A stretch of DNA of 64,000 bases from Thermoleophilum album (GTDB lineage: Bacteria; Actinomycetota; Thermoleophilia; Solirubrobacterales; Thermoleophilaceae). A program made the translations under genes and the position numbers. The notes beneath the pieces are model-generated. The model saw only the letters and a list, made by a program, of their open reading frames with translations. It was not told the origin of the DNA and did no database searches. Within the stretch, counting starts at the first letter, position 1. Each line of letters starts with the position of its first letter. The stretch is taken from assembly GCF_028867705.1 (NCBI RefSeq), contig NZ_CP066171.1, positions 1,860,001-1,924,000 of the forward strand, written 5' to 3'. Below are positions 1 to 19,528 of the stretch, one piece after another.

Positions 1-384
1 GTTGCCGACGCGAATCTCGGCGTCCTCGCCGGACATCACCGTGTCGCCTACCGACAGCCCCTCGGGCGCGAGGATGTAGCGCTTCTCGCCGTCGGCATAG
101 TGCAGCAAGGCGATATGGGCGCTGCGGTTCGGGTCGTACTCGATCGCAGCTACGCGCGCCGGCACGCCGTCCTTGCGGCGCTTGAAGTCGATCAAGCGGT
201 ACTTGCGTTTCGCACCCCCGCCGCGGTGGCGCGAGGTGACCCGACCGTAAGCGTTGCGACCGCCGGTCTTTTTGTGGCCACGGGTGAGCGACTTTTCGGG
301 CCGATCGCGTGTGACCTCGTCGTGGGTCGAGTAGGTCGCGAAGCGACGGCTCGGGGTTACCGGTTTGTGCTTTTTGATCGCCAT
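1..384 (-). CDS. rplB: 50S ribosomal protein L2 (partial, C-terminus outside window)
   Basis: Encodes the first 128 residues of L2, which binds 23S rRNA near the peptidyl-transferase centre. The start is ATG at 384 and reads [10 protein letters not shown], a typical L2 beginning; the later stretch [17 protein letters not shown] is the RNA-binding N-terminal core of the family. The frame stays open to base 1, so the gene continues beyond the window. One base separates it from the rplW stop, as expected for the S10 operon. Identification is secure; only the truncation limits it. Confidence 0.96.
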   Translation of the reverse strand, partial: MAIKKHKPVTPSRRFATYSTHDEVTRDRPEKSLTRGHKKTGGRNAYGRVTSRHRGGGAKRKYRLIDFKRRKDGVPARVAAIEYDPNRSAHIALLHYADGEKRYILAPEGLSVGDTVMSGEDAEIRVGN

Positions 385-385
385 C

Positions 386-682
386 TCAGTCGCTGGCCTG
401 GCCTTCGAAGAGTTCGATTGAGTCTTCCGGGTGCAGCGTCACGATCGCTTTCTTCCACCGTCGCCGGTGGCCGGCGTAAAGGCCCCGGCGCTTCGGCTTG
501 GGCTTCACCCAAGCAGTTCTGACGTCGCGTACGCGCACACCGAACTGCTGCTCGATCGCCTGGCGGATCTGGACCTTCGTGGCCTGCTCGTGAACGCGGA
601 ACGTGTACTTGTTTGCCGCGAGCAGCGCGTAGGTCTTCTCGCTCAGGACGGGCTCGATGATGATCGTTCGTGGATCGGTCAC
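386..682 (-). CDS. rplW: 50S ribosomal protein L23
   Basis: 98 residues, the normal size for L23, which sits at the polypeptide exit tunnel and docks trigger factor and SRP. The N-terminal [14 protein letters not shown] and the central basic [20 protein letters not shown] are family hallmarks. The start overlaps the rplD stop by four bases, so translation is probably coupled. It lies in S10-operon order between rplD and rplB. Confidence 0.96.
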   Translation of the reverse strand: MTDPRTIIIEPVLSEKTYALLAANKYTFRVHEQATKVQIRQAIEQQFGVRVRDVRTAWVKPKPKRRGLYAGHRRRWKKAIVTLHPEDSIELFEGQASD

Positions 683-1350
683 GAACGCTCCTCCTCGCTA
701 GCACCGATGCGCGTGCGTTGCTGCGGCGGTCGCGCGATGCGCGTGAGATAGTCGAGAGCAACGGGTGTGAGCACGAGGCGGGCGCTGCGCAGAAGGTCGT
801 AAACGCCAACCCGTCCGGGCTCGGCGGTATCGCACTCGGCGATGTTGCGGAACGACTTCGTGCACGCCGCAGCCTCGGCCTCGGCGACGACGAGCACACG
901 CCCTTCCCCTGGGAAATGGGAGAGCGCGTCGACGCCGTCGCGCGTCCGCGGCTGGCTGAATGCATCGGGATCGACGAGCCGCAGCGAGCCGCGGCGCGCG
1001 TGCAGCGACAGGACGCTGCGCAACGCGGCGCGGCGCACCTTGCGGTTGACCTTCTTCACGTACGAGCGCGGCTTCGGTCCGAAGGCGACGCCGCCGCCGC
1101 GCCGGTGGGGCGTCGAGAGCGGACCGACGCGCGCCCGCCCCGTTCCTTTCTGCCGCCAAGCCTTGGCGCCGGTCATTGCGACTTCGCCACGCGTCTTGGT
1201 GGAGTGGGTGCCGCGACGACGGGCCGCGAGCTCGGCGACGACGGTCTCGTGGACGACCGGTTCGTTGAAGTCGCAGTCGAAAACGGCCGGGTCGAGCTCG
1301 ACCGCGGGCTTGTCGCTGTTGAGGAAGGCAGCGGTGAGATTGGCGCTCAT
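679..1350 (-). CDS. rplD: 50S ribosomal protein L4
   Basis: 223 residues. L4 lines the exit tunnel through its extended loop. The segment [14 protein letters not shown] followed by [10 protein letters not shown] (about residues 62-91) is the conserved loop. The start overlaps the rplC stop by four bases (ATGA). The last ten or so residues are acidic and serine-rich and look like a lineage-specific tail. In some bacteria L4 also represses its own operon; nothing in the visible sequence tests that here. Confidence 0.95.
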   Translation of the reverse strand: MSANLTAAFLNSDKPAVELDPAVFDCDFNEPVVHETVVAELAARRRGTHSTKTRGEVAMTGAKAWRQKGTGRARVGPLSTPHRRGGGVAFGPKPRSYVKKVNRKVRRAALRSVLSLHARRGSLRLVDPDAFSQPRTRDGVDALSHFPGEGRVLVVAEAEAAACTKSFRNIAECDTAEPGRVGVYDLLRSARLVLTPVALDYLTRIARPPQQRTRIGASEEERS

Positions 1351-1967
1351 CGCTCCCTCCGCACCTCGACGTAGCTTCCTCGCGGACCGGGAACCGACCC
1401 GCGCACGAGCAAGAGGTTGTCCTCAGGGATCACGTTCACGACACGCAGTCCGCGCTGCGTGACACGGCGACCGCCGGTGCGTCCAGCCATGCGCAGCCCC
1501 TTGAACACACGCGACGGGTCGGCGGCGGCACCGATCGATCCCGGCTTGCGGATGTTGCGCGAGCCGTGCGTCTCCGGGCCGCGCTGGAAGCCGTGGCGCT
1601 TGATCGTTCCCTGGAAGCCCTTACCGATCGAGGTGCCCGACACCTTGACGACCTGACCGGGCTCGAAGACCTGTTCGACGCGAACCTCTGCCCCCACCTC
1701 GAGGCCCTCGACAGGACAGCGAAACTCGCGCAGAAGCCGCAGTGGCGGAACTCCCGCCTTGCGCAGGTGACCGAGCCGCGGCTTGTTGAGAACCTTCTCG
1801 CGCACCGGGTCGTAACCGAGCTGAACGGCCTCGTAGCCGTCGCGATCGGACCGGCGCAATGCCGTGACCCAGCACGGGCCAACCTCGAGCACCGTTACGG
1901 GCTCGACGCGACCGTCGTCGTCGAAGAGCTGGGTCATCCCGAGTTTCCGACCGAGTAGCCCGTTCAT
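1347..1967 (-). CDS. rplC: 50S ribosomal protein L3
   Basis: 206 residues from ATG 1967, beginning [15 protein letters not shown], the invariant L3 start. The frame is open 12 codons further upstream, but those residues do not resemble L3 and would overlap rpsJ, so 1967 is chosen. The C-terminal part has the expected [11 protein letters not shown] and [15 protein letters not shown] motifs around the modified-glutamine loop that reaches the peptidyl-transferase centre. It follows rpsJ by seven bases. Confidence 0.95.
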   Translation of the reverse strand: MNGLLGRKLGMTQLFDDDGRVEPVTVLEVGPCWVTALRRSDRDGYEAVQLGYDPVREKVLNKPRLGHLRKAGVPPLRLLREFRCPVEGLEVGAEVRVEQVFEPGQVVKVSGTSIGKGFQGTIKRHGFQRGPETHGSRNIRKPGSIGAAADPSRVFKGLRMAGRTGGRRVTQRGLRVVNVIPEDNLLLVRGSVPGPRGSYVEVRRER

Positions 1968-1974
1968 CGCCGTC

Positions 1975-2298
1975 TCACACGAGCTGGATCTGGATGTCGA
2001 CACCGGCGGGAAGGTGGTCGAGGCGCTGCAGCGAGTCGACCGTCTTCGGTGTGGGCTGGTGGATGTCGATCAGACGCTTGTGCGTGCGGATCTCGAAGTG
2101 TTCGCGCGAGTCCTTGTCTTTGAAGGGGCCGCGGATCACGCAGTAGACGTTGCGCTCGGTCGGCAACGGCACCGGACCGGACACACGCGCGCCGGTGCGC
2201 ACGGCCGTCTCGACGATCTCGCGCGCCGCGCTTTCGATCGCTGCGTGGTCGTACGCCTTGAGGCGGATGCGGATCTTGTTTTGGGTAGCGGCTGCCAT
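1975..2298 (-). CDS. rpsJ: 30S ribosomal protein S10 (NusE)
   Basis: 107 residues with the S10 signatures [17 protein letters not shown] and [12 protein letters not shown]. It acts in the 30S head and, as NusE, in transcription antitermination with NusB and NusG. It is the first S10-operon gene here, 78 bases downstream of tuf. That gap holds a near-perfect 36-base palindrome, which may mark the str/S10 boundary. Confidence 0.96.
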   Translation of the reverse strand: MAAATQNKIRIRLKAYDHAAIESAAREIVETAVRTGARVSGPVPLPTERNVYCVIRGPFKDKDSREHFEIRTHKRLIDIHQPTPKTVDSLQRLDHLPAGVDIQIQLV

Positions 2299-2323
2299 TG
2301 CTTTCCGAGGTCCGGTTCCCTAC

Positions 2324-2359
2324 GCGCTCGGGGGCGGGCACATGCCCGCCCCCGAGCGC
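2324..2359 (-). terminator. Long GC-rich palindrome between tuf and rpsJ
   Basis: Bases 2324-2340 (GCGCTCGGGGGCGGGCA) are exactly reverse-complementary to 2343-2359, a 17-bp stem with a two-base spacer (in RNA a 16-bp stem with loop ACAT or TGTG). It starts 17 bases after the tuf stop and ends 25 bases before the rpsJ start. No U-tract follows on either strand, so a classical intrinsic terminator is not supported. It could be a Rho-assisted terminator, an RNase processing site or an attenuator setting the tuf/rpsJ ratio. Confidence 0.6.
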
Positions 2360-2376
2360 AGTTGGAACGCTTTCGG

Positions 2377-3561
<1,185 letters not shown>

Positions 3562-3638
3562 TCCCGTTAACTCCTTTCTCGAAGCTCTCGTTTAAGCACT
3601 TTCAGGGCGACGCTCGGCCAGCGCGTGAAACATACCCG

Positions 3639-5771
<2,133 letters not shown>

Positions 5772-5803
5772 GGTTCGTTACTCGATCTGCGATAGCGGGG
5801 CAG

Positions 5804-5827
5804 AAAAAAGGCCCGGCGATCCGGGCC
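5804..5827 (-). terminator. Rho-independent terminator or attenuator just upstream of fusA
   Basis: On the minus strand GGCCCGG (5827-5821) pairs with CCGGGCC (5816-5810) around the tetraloop ATCG, and six T follow at once (5809-5804). This is the only clear stem-plus-U-tract terminator I see in the window. It faces transcripts coming from rpsL-rpsG and ends 32 bases before the fusA ATG, leaving little room for a separate fusA promoter. Conditional attenuation is therefore plausible. Confidence 0.8.
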
Positions 5828-5909
5828 CGGTCCTGCAAGGCGCGATCGCCCGGACGATGACTATCTCGCTGGCGACTCCATTGCGGCGACCTGGAACCCG
5901 GTAGGCGCG

Positions 5910-6566
5910 TTGGCGGACCGCGCGGAAGACACGTCACTGTCCGCCACGACGGCGGGGGATGGTAGCAAAGGAACGGTGGCTCTCCCCGCCCGTGCACGCG
6001 CGCTTGCGCGCCAGGACCCGATAGCCGCAGCGCTGCTCGTCGCGACGCTGCTGGCCGCGCTTGCGCTCGCGCTCGTCGAGGTTCTGCCGGTAGCGAAGGT
6101 GGTGCTCGCTGGCGGCAGCTGCGAGGTGATCAACGACGCCGATCCGGCCCTTGCCGATCGCTGTGTGGTGAGCGGCTTCGAGCAGCACGGCGGCGCTTTC
6201 CTGCTCTTGGCAGCGGCAGCCGCGGCGATGGGTTTCGGTGCGTTGGTCGGCCGCAGCCGGCCGGCGGGGGCAGCACTTGTGGTGCTGGGGTTAGCGGCCC
6301 TTGTTGTAGTTCTCGCGATCGACTTACCCGAGGCACGCTCGAGCGGCGCGATCGGCGCCAACTACGAGAGTGCCGAGGGCCGCGCGGCGGTGGGCTTCTG
6401 GGTGGAGCTCGTGGCGGCTGTGAGCCTCGCTACGTGCGGCGTGTTGGCCCTGCGCTGGACGGGAGAGCGCGGTCGACTCGCGCCCACCGCACGCCAAGAC
6501 CGACCGGCCCGACCTTCCGCGCAAGGGGAAAGCGCCGCGCCGGAAGGCGAGGGCAGCAACGGCTAG
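5910..6566 (+). CDS. Four-helix membrane protein of unknown function, inserted in the str operon on the opposite strand
   Basis: I do not recognise the family. From TTG 5910 it is 218 residues; GTG 5976 (preceded by AAAGGA) is an equally good start and would remove 22 polar residues. Hydrophobic segments lie near residues 38-60, 95-115, 120-138 and 160-182. The loop between helices 1 and 2 has two cysteines (GGSCEV and DRCVV) that could form a disulfide outside the membrane. The C-terminal 35 residues are Arg/Pro/Glu-rich. It ends six bases from the rpsG stop, tail to tail. Codon use matches its neighbours, which supports a real gene. Confidence 0.75.
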   Translation: MADRAEDTSLSATTAGDGSKGTVALPARARALARQDPIAAALLVATLLAALALALVEVLPVAKVVLAGGSCEVINDADPALADRCVVSGFEQHGGAFLLLAAAAAAMGFGALVGRSRPAGAALVVLGLAALVVVLAIDLPEARSSGAIGANYESAEGRAAVGFWVELVAAVSLATCGVLALRWTGERGRLAPTARQDRPARPSAQGESAAPEGEGSNG

Positions 6567-6572
6567 TGCGAA

Positions 6573-7043
6573 CTACCAGCGGTAGTGGGCGAAGGCCTTG
6601 TTGGCCTGCGCCATGCGGAAGATGTCGTCCTTGCGCTTGTAGGCGCCGCCCTGCTGCTGCTGGGCGTCGAGGATCTCGTTGGCGAGACGCTCGATCATCG
6701 ACTTCTCGCGCCGTTGGCGCGCGAACTGGACGAGCCAACGCACAGCGAGCGTGCGCGCACGCCGCGGCGGAACCTCGACCGGCACCTGATAAGTGGCCCC
6801 GCCGACACGGCGCGAGCGCACCTCGAGCACAGGTGTCAGCTCTTTTATCGCCCGCTCGAGCGCCTCGACCGGCTCTTGGCCGGAGCGCTCAGCTGCGAGC
6901 TCGAGCGCGCGGTAGACGATGCGCTCGGCGAGCGACTTCTTGCCGTCGCGCATCACCTTGTTGATGAGCTGCTGCACAAGCCGCGACCCGTAAACAGGGT
7001 CGGGCTCGATCGGGCGCGGCGGGGGCGAAGCGCGGCGTGGCAT
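6573..7043 (-). CDS. rpsG: 30S ribosomal protein S7
   Basis: 156 residues. S7 nucleates assembly of the 30S head. It begins [20 protein letters not shown] and carries the conserved [16 protein letters not shown] and [11 protein letters not shown] motifs; it ends in FAHYRW. Its ATG shares one base with the rpsL stop (TAATG), a tight translational-coupling arrangement. The next gene in the str operon, fusA, is displaced by an antisense membrane-protein gene. Confidence 0.97.
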   Translation of the reverse strand: MPRRASPPPRPIEPDPVYGSRLVQQLINKVMRDGKKSLAERIVYRALELAAERSGQEPVEALERAIKELTPVLEVRSRRVGGATYQVPVEVPPRRARTLAVRWLVQFARQRREKSMIERLANEILDAQQQQGGAYKRKDDIFRMAQANKAFAHYRW

Positions 7044-7438
7044 TACTTGGCCTTAGCCCCGTAGCGGGAGCGCGCCTTCTTGCGATCGGAAACGCCCGCA
7101 GCGTCGAGCGTGCCGCGGATGATCTTGTAGCGCACACCCGGAAGGTCCTTGACACGACCACCACGAACGAGCACGACCGAGTGCTCCTGGAGGTTGTGCC
7201 CCTCTCCGGGGATGTAGGCGGTCACTTCCATGCCGTTCGTCAACCGCACGCGGGCTACCTTGCGCAGCGCCGAGTTCGGCTTCTTCGGCGTGACGGTGTA
7301 CACACGCGTGCACACACCACGCCGCTGCGGCGAAGCGACACGGTTGCGCGTGCCGCTACCCGCCTTGAGGCCCGGGGTCGAAACCTTCTCGCGCTTGCGT
7401 TCGCGCCCTTTGCGCACTAGCTGGTTGATCGTCGGCAT
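7043..7438 (-). CDS. rpsL: 30S ribosomal protein S12
   Basis: 131 residues, slightly longer than the usual ~124 because of extra residues near 12-33 ([19 protein letters not shown]), between [12 protein letters not shown] and SPQRRGVC. S12 sits at the decoding centre. [11 protein letters not shown] and [10 protein letters not shown] are intact with lysines at the classic streptomycin-resistance positions, so the sequence is of wild-type, sensitive form. No Shine-Dalgarno sequence precedes the ATG, but a TACCAT hexamer lies ten bases upstream, suggesting a near-leaderless transcript. It is the first gene of the str operon. Confidence 0.97.
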   Translation of the reverse strand: MPTINQLVRKGRERKREKVSTPGLKAGSGTRNRVASPQRRGVCTRVYTVTPKKPNSALRKVARVRLTNGMEVTAYIPGEGHNLQEHSVVLVRGGRVKDLPGVRYKIIRGTLDAAGVSDRKKARSRYGAKAK

Positions 7439-7448
7439 GCGGCGCGTG

Positions 7449-7454
7449 ATGGTA
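7449..7454 (-). promoter_or_regulatory. Probable -10 box (TACCAT) for rpsL
   Basis: TACCAT, preceded by TGC (extended -10 form), ends ten bases before the rpsL ATG. The ten bases in between contain no ribosome-binding site. The expected transcription start would lie about three bases from the ATG. No convincing -35 is visible. Confidence 0.45.
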
Positions 7455-7539
7455 GCAGCGGCTTGCCCGCGGCGATCTCCATCGCGTGAAAGGCGCCGAG
7501 GAACCTGCGCAGCAAGGGGCGTGGGGCGCTCTCGGCGCG

Positions 7540-8406
7540 CTACGCGGCCGGACGTGCGGCGCGCAGAGGTGCCGGCAGCAGCACCGCCGCCACTACCAAA
7601 GCGACGAAGGCGAAGATCTGTGCGGCGAGCGCGGCCGGATCCGTTGGAAGAGGCTCGCCGAAGACGATCAGGCCACCGGCGATGGCACTAACGTTGGCGC
7701 CGGCGCTGGTGAGGGTGATCACGCCGACCGCGTCGCCGGTCTGCAAACCGCGAGCGGATGCGTAGAAGCCCGCAACGGAAGCGAGGGCGGCGCTCGCGAG
7801 CCACGGCGAGACGAGGCCGGCCGGACCGGCGACGGCGAAGCTTGTGGCGAGAGCCTTGAGAGCAACGTCGGAGACTCCGAACAGAACCCCTGCCGAAACG
7901 CCCAGCGCGCTCCCGGCGTGACGATGCTGACGGACCCCCGGAGCGAGCGCGAGTGCGAGACCGGCGGCGAGCAGCGAGCCTTCGAAAACCGCCATGGCCA
8001 GAGCCGAGTAGCGGTGTCCCGATGTTTGGGCGGCCGGCGCTGTCACCGCCAGCAGGACCAGCCCGATCGCCGTGAGACCGACCCCGAGCCACTGGCGGCG
8101 CCCCACCTCGTGACCGAACCAGCGCTCGGCTAGCACGGCGATGAGGGCGATGCCCCCCGCCAGGACCGCCTGCACCACCGAGAGCGGGGCGAGCGCGAGC
8201 GCCGCGACGTGCAGGACCCAGGCGCTCGCAGCGACGAGCATGCCGATCGTGAACCAGCGCGAGCGGAAGAGACCGATAGCGCTGCGCAAGGGGTGGCGGA
8301 AGGCGACCGGCGGTGCCGCGACGGCGCCACGGTGCTTGAGCAAGAAGGCGACGTTCGTGACCACCGCACAGGCGAGTGCGAGCAAAATTCCGATCTCTAG
8401 CTCCAT
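7540..8406 (-). CDS. DMT-superfamily membrane transporter (EamA/NIPA-like)
   Basis: 288 residues that are almost entirely hydrophobic, with about nine or ten membrane segments in two related halves, the pattern of the drug/metabolite transporter superfamily. The order [14 protein letters not shown] and GEPLPTDP near the end of the helices resembles the NIPA/EamA branch. The substrate cannot be read from the sequence; some relatives carry magnesium or small metabolites. The ATG at 8406 faces the HAD-like gene across 144 bases. It lies downstream of no ribosomal gene and is probably independent of rpsL. Confidence 0.75.
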   Translation of the reverse strand: MELEIGILLALACAVVTNVAFLLKHRGAVAAPPVAFRHPLRSAIGLFRSRWFTIGMLVAASAWVLHVAALALAPLSVVQAVLAGGIALIAVLAERWFGHEVGRRQWLGVGLTAIGLVLLAVTAPAAQTSGHRYSALAMAVFEGSLLAAGLALALAPGVRQHRHAGSALGVSAGVLFGVSDVALKALATSFAVAGPAGLVSPWLASAALASVAGFYASARGLQTGDAVGVITLTSAGANVSAIAGGLIVFGEPLPTDPAALAAQIFAFVALVVAAVLLPAPLRAARPAA

Positions 8407-8550
8407 GCCTAGTTACGTCCCGTCCTTGAGTCGCTTCGCTGGCGCCCAGGCGCTCCCTGGCCTTTCGAGCTATCGGCGCGCGAGCCTGCACGCTGAACAC
8501 GACCGGGCAGCGGTCGTAAATCCGCCGACTCGCGCAAACCCTCTGCAGCC

Positions 8551-9045
8551 GTGAGCGAACGCCGCCGACCGCTGTTGTTTGTCGACGTGGACGGCGTCAT
8601 CAGCCTGTTCGGTTTCGAAGCGAACGGCGCGCTTCCGGGGGTGCCGGCATGGGTCGACGGGGTCCTCCACGTTCTCTCCCGCCGCGCCGGACGCGAGCTC
8701 GTGCGCCTGTCCGAGGCTTTCGACCTTGTGTGGGCGACCGGTTGGGAAGAGAAGGCCAACGAGTATCTGCCCCGTCTCCTCGAGCTGCCGTGGCGCGAAC
8801 TGCCCGTGGTGCGGTTCGACGGCGCGCCGCGACCCGGAGGGGCGCACTGGAAGCTGAACGCGATCGAACGGTTCGCCGGCGGCCGCCCGCTCGCGTGGAT
8901 CGACGACAACCTCGACCGCACCTGCTGGACCTGGGCGCGCGAACGCCCGGCACCGACGCTGCTCGTCGCGACCGAGCCCGCGATCGGGCTCACGCCCGAC
9001 CACACTCGCGAGCTGCTCGCTTGGGCAGGCACGCTCGTCCGCTAG
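8551..9045 (+). CDS. Small HAD-fold protein (HAD domain as in Swiss Army Knife RNA-repair proteins)
   Basis: 164 residues from GTG 8551. The N-terminal LLFVDVDGV (catalytic aspartates D12 and D14), the middle ATGWEEKAN and the late IDDNLD give the HAD phosphatase skeleton. The spacing and the TGWE motif match the HAD_SAK_2-type domain, here standing alone without partner RNA-repair domains. The substrate is unknown. It is divergent from the DMT transporter and convergent with rpoC, so it is likely a single-gene unit. Confidence 0.65.
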   Translation: MSERRRPLLFVDVDGVISLFGFEANGALPGVPAWVDGVLHVLSRRAGRELVRLSEAFDLVWATGWEEKANEYLPRLLELPWRELPVVRFDGAPRPGGAHWKLNAIERFAGGRPLAWIDDNLDRTCWTWARERPAPTLLVATEPAIGLTPDHTRELLAWAGTLVR

Positions 9046-9113
9046 CGCACGCCGCCACGGGCGCGCGGTGCACGAACTAGTGCGGGCTACCGCTGTGCGC
9101 CGCGCCGGCGCCC

Positions 9114-13169
<4,056 letters not shown>

Positions 13170-13243
13170 TTGCTCCTGGGCTCCTCGCTGCTCGCGCTAG
13201 ACACCTGTTGCCGCAGGCGACACAGCCGTTAGCCGGCCGCTCG

Positions 13244-16843
<3,600 letters not shown>

Positions 16844-16927
16844 AGCGACGTATCCCTCCGAGGTCTGTTAGAGGCCGACTGCGACTTGCGGACGACAGAA
16901 GCGCGGGCGCACAGCGCGACCGGCGAG

Positions 16928-16955
16928 ATTATCACGTTGGCGGCTCCGACTGCAA
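16928..16955 (-). promoter_or_regulatory. Probable promoter for rpoBC
   Basis: On the minus strand TTGCAG (16955-16950), a 16-base spacer and GATAAT (16933-16928) form the most consensus-like sigma-70-type promoter I found in the window. It lies in the rplL-rpoB gap and would give a leader of roughly 80 bases before the TTG start. The rest of the 293-base gap shows no gene. Confidence 0.5.
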
Positions 16956-17077
16956 GGGGAACCGCACCGGGCGATCAGCCCGGTGGCCATCACGGACCCC
17001 GTCCGCGGCGTTACGTCGATCACGCCTTGTCGGAACGGCTACGGCTATAGGCCGTGCCAAAGAGTAGCGCGCCGACG

Positions 17078-17107
17078 GGCGTGCGGGCGCGATCACGCCC
17101 GCACGCC
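17078..17107 (-). terminator. Attenuator-like hairpin after rplL
   Basis: GGCGTGCGGGCG (17078-17089) pairs perfectly with 17096-17107, a 12-bp GC stem with a six-base loop, starting 29 bases after the rplL stop. No U-tract follows on the minus strand. Hairpins in the rplL-rpoB gap act as partial terminators or RNase III sites in other bacteria and lower rpoBC relative to L7/L12; that role here is by analogy. Confidence 0.6.
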
Positions 17108-17136
17108 GGAAGACACCGCCGACGAGGCGCGCCGGC

Positions 17137-17535
17137 TTACTTGAGCTCGACGGTGGCGCCGGCCTCCTCGAGCTCCTTCTTGAGCTTCTCGGCCTCCTCG
17201 CGGTCCACGCCCTCTTTGACCGGCTTCGGCGCCTCGTCGACCAGCGCCTTGGCCTCCTTCAGTCCGAGCCCCGTGGCCGCGCGCACGACCTTGATCACCT
17301 GGATCTTCTTGTCGCCGGCGTTGGCCAGGATCACGTCGACCGTCGACGGCTCCTCCTCTGCGGCAGCGCCGTCGCCACCGCCAGCACCGGCCGCGGCCAC
17401 CGGTGCCGCGGCTGCGACCGCCGTCGCCGACACGCCGAACTCCTCCTCGAGCGCCTTGATCCGCTCGGCAAGCTCCAGAACGGAAATGCTCTTGAGCTCC
17501 TCGATCCACTCCTCGGTAGTCAGCTTTTTGGCCAT
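17137..17535 (-). CDS. rplL: 50S ribosomal protein L7/L12
   Basis: 132 residues. The N-terminal dimerisation domain ([23 protein letters not shown]), the Ala/Gly-rich hinge (about 40-65) and the C-terminal factor-binding domain ending GATVELK are all present, with the [20 protein letters not shown] motif that contacts EF-G and EF-Tu. AGGAGG precedes the ATG by about 12 bases. It follows rplJ by 59 bases. Confidence 0.97.
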   Translation of the reverse strand: MAKKLTTEEWIEELKSISVLELAERIKALEEEFGVSATAVAAAAPVAAAGAGGGDGAAAEEEPSTVDVILANAGDKKIQVIKVVRAATGLGLKEAKALVDEAPKPVKEGVDREEAEKLKKELEEAGATVELK

Positions 17536-17594
17536 CGTCTCTCTGTCCTCCTGTCTGCGGTAGTTCGAAACCCTCGAGCTTTCGCTCGCTCAGC

Positions 17595-18146
17595 TCACCC
17601 GCTTTGCTCCTCGCCGCCGACAAGGCCGCGCTCGCGGATCTGCTCGAGCTGGATGGCGAGCCCGCCGACGAGCTGGCCGAGGCTGCGCGCCACGCCCGTC
17701 AGCGGCATCGCCACAAGCCCGACAAGCTGTCCGATCAACTGGTCGCGTGCGGGTAGCGCCGCCAGCCGCTTGATCTCGTCGGCATCGACGGCGGTCTCCC
17801 CGAGCAACCCGCCCTTCGGCTCGAGCAGCTCGTGCTCACGGCGGAACGCAGCGATCGCCTTGGCAGCGAGCACCGGGTCGCCGTCGGGACTGACGAACGT
17901 CAGCGCCGTCGGACCTTCGAGAACCGACTTGAGTTCCTCGCGCCCGGCACGGTCGGACGCCAAGCGGGCGAGCGTGTTCTTGGTCACGCGGAAGCGTGCA
18001 CCCGCCTCGGCGAGCTTGGTGCGCAGTTCCTGGGCCTGCGCGACCGTGATACCGCGGTAGTCGACGGCGAACACGGCCTGGCTTTCGGCCAGCTGCTCGG
18101 CTACCTCGGCGACGATCTTTTCCTTGTCCTCTCGCGTGAGCCCCAT
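17595..18146 (-). CDS. rplJ: 50S ribosomal protein L10
   Basis: 183 residues. It anchors L7/L12 dimers on the ribosome. The N-terminal VAEQLAESQAVFAVDYRGI and FRVTKNTLAR segments are typical. The ATG at 18146 has GGGGAGG eight bases before it. The gene is preceded by a structured leader (L10 leader) through which the L10-L12 complex is known to repress translation in other bacteria. Confidence 0.96.
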   Translation of the reverse strand: MGLTREDKEKIVAEVAEQLAESQAVFAVDYRGITVAQAQELRTKLAEAGARFRVTKNTLARLASDRAGREELKSVLEGPTALTFVSPDGDPVLAAKAIAAFRREHELLEPKGGLLGETAVDADEIKRLAALPARDQLIGQLVGLVAMPLTGVARSLGQLVGGLAIQLEQIRERGLVGGEEQSG

Positions 18147-18164
18147 CTCGATACCTCCCCGTTG

Positions 18165-18325
18165 AAGCGTCGCGGCCCGCCACTGGCGGGCCGTCGCGGA
18201 TCGGGGCGCACTGGAGCGTCACGCCCGGCTTCGCTCGGACCCGCCTGCCCCGGACTTCCTCTCGCTGCACGCGAAACGCCGGGGGTCTTCGGCGAGCGGC
18301 CGCAAGATCGCGGCCTGCGCTGGCG
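18165..18325 (-). ncRNA. L10 leader (autoregulatory mRNA structure)
   Basis: The 185-base gap between rplA and rplJ contains, on the minus strand, GCCGAAGACCCCCGGCG, the conserved kink-turn-type L10-binding segment of L10 leaders, followed later by a perfect 9-bp hairpin CGGCCCGCC-AGT-GGCGGGCCG (18173-18193) 26 bases before the rplJ ATG. Position and motif fit the ribosomal L10 leader family. The exact ends are estimated. Confidence 0.7.
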
Positions 18326-18331
18326 ACAGTG

Positions 18332-19054
18332 CTACGCCGCTTGCGCCACCTCCTCGACGATGTCGCGCGTGCGCGCGGGGTCGACCTTGATACCGGGACC
18401 CATCGTCGGTGCGATCGTGATCGAGCGGATATAGCGCCCCTTGGCGGCGGCCGGCTTGGCGCGGACGATCTCCTCGATGACCGCGGCGTAGTTCTCGAGC
18501 AGCGCGCGCTCGTCGAAACTGAGCTTGCCGATCGGCACGTGGACGATCCCCGAGCGGTCGGTGCGGTACTCGATCTTGCCGGCCTTGGCGTCGGCGACCG
18601 CCTTGCCCACCTCCGTCGTCACCGTTCCAACGCGCGGGTTGGGCATCTTGCCCTGCGGGCCGAGGATGCGACCGAGCCGCCCCACCAGAGGCATCATGTC
18701 GGGCGTGGCAATCGCCACATCGAAGTCGGTGAAGCCGCCCTGCACGCGCTCGACGAGATCCTCGGCACCGACGATGTCGGCGCCTGCCTCTTCGGCCTCC
18801 TTAGCGGCATCGCCTTTGGCGAAAACTGCGACCGACACCTCGCGACCGAGCCCGTGCGGCAAGGCGACGGTGCCGCGGAGTTGCTGATCGGCATGACGGA
18901 CGTTGAGGCCGGTGCGCACAGCTACCTCGACGGTTTCGTCGAAACGCGCCGGCTCGAAGCGCTTGAGCAACGACACCGCTTCGGCCGGCTGGTAGAGCCG
19001 TTCGCGGTCGACCAGTTCGAGATTGCGGCGGTAGCGCTTGCCGTGCTTGGGCAT
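18332..19054 (-). CDS. rplA: 50S ribosomal protein L1
   Basis: 240 residues. L1 forms the mobile stalk at the E site. The conserved [15 protein letters not shown] motif (residues 132-146) and the paired RRM-like halves are clear. It starts two bases after the rplK stop, so the two are an operon. In other bacteria L1 can repress this operon by binding the mRNA; no obvious copy of its target was identified here. Confidence 0.96.
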   Translation of the reverse strand: MPKHGKRYRRNLELVDRERLYQPAEAVSLLKRFEPARFDETVEVAVRTGLNVRHADQQLRGTVALPHGLGREVSVAVFAKGDAAKEAEEAGADIVGAEDLVERVQGGFTDFDVAIATPDMMPLVGRLGRILGPQGKMPNPRVGTVTTEVGKAVADAKAGKIEYRTDRSGIVHVPIGKLSFDERALLENYAAVIEEIVRAKPAAAKGRYIRSITIAPTMGPGIKVDPARTRDIVEEVAQAA

Positions 19055-19056
19055 CG

Positions 19057-19482
19057 CTAGTCGACCACCTCCACTCCCATCGACCGCGCCGTGCCGGCGA
19101 TGATCTTCTCGGCCTGATCGAGATCGTTGGCGTTCAAATCGGGAAGCTTCTGCTCGGCGATCTTGCGCAGCTGCTCGCGGGTGATGCGACCGACCTTGTT
19201 GCGGTTCGGTTCGCCCGACCCCTTGTCGATTCCCACAGCCTGCTTGATCAAAACAGCCGCGGGCGGCGTCTTGGTGATAAAGGTGAAGGAGCGATCCTCG
19301 TAGACGGTGATCTCGACCGGGATGATCGTCCCCGCCTGCTGCTGCGTCTGGGCGTTGAACGCTTTGCAGAACTCCATGATGTTCACGCCGTGCTGACCGA
19401 GCGCCGGGCCGACAGGCGGCGCCGGGTTCGCTTGGCCGGCGGGAACTTGGAGCTTGATCGTTGTCAGGACCTTCTTGGCCAC
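19057..19482 (-). CDS. rplK: 50S ribosomal protein L11
   Basis: 141 residues from GTG 19482, exactly the family length, reading (M)[21 protein letters not shown]11 binds the GTPase-associated centre of 23S rRNA and is the thiostrepton target region. No ATG or TTG lies upstream in frame near the start and no clear Shine-Dalgarno sequence precedes the GTG. It follows nusG by 46 bases. The C-terminal [10 protein letters not shown] motif is intact. Confidence 0.95.
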   Translation of the reverse strand: MAKKVLTTIKLQVPAGQANPAPPVGPALGQHGVNIMEFCKAFNAQTQQQAGTIIPVEITVYEDRSFTFITKTPPAAVLIKQAVGIDKGSGEPNRNKVGRITREQLRKIAEQKLPDLNANDLDQAEKIIAGTARSMGVEVVD

Positions 19483-19528
19483 GGGCGCGGAAACGTTAAA
19501 CGGTCGACACGTGCGGAGGTCAGCTGCC

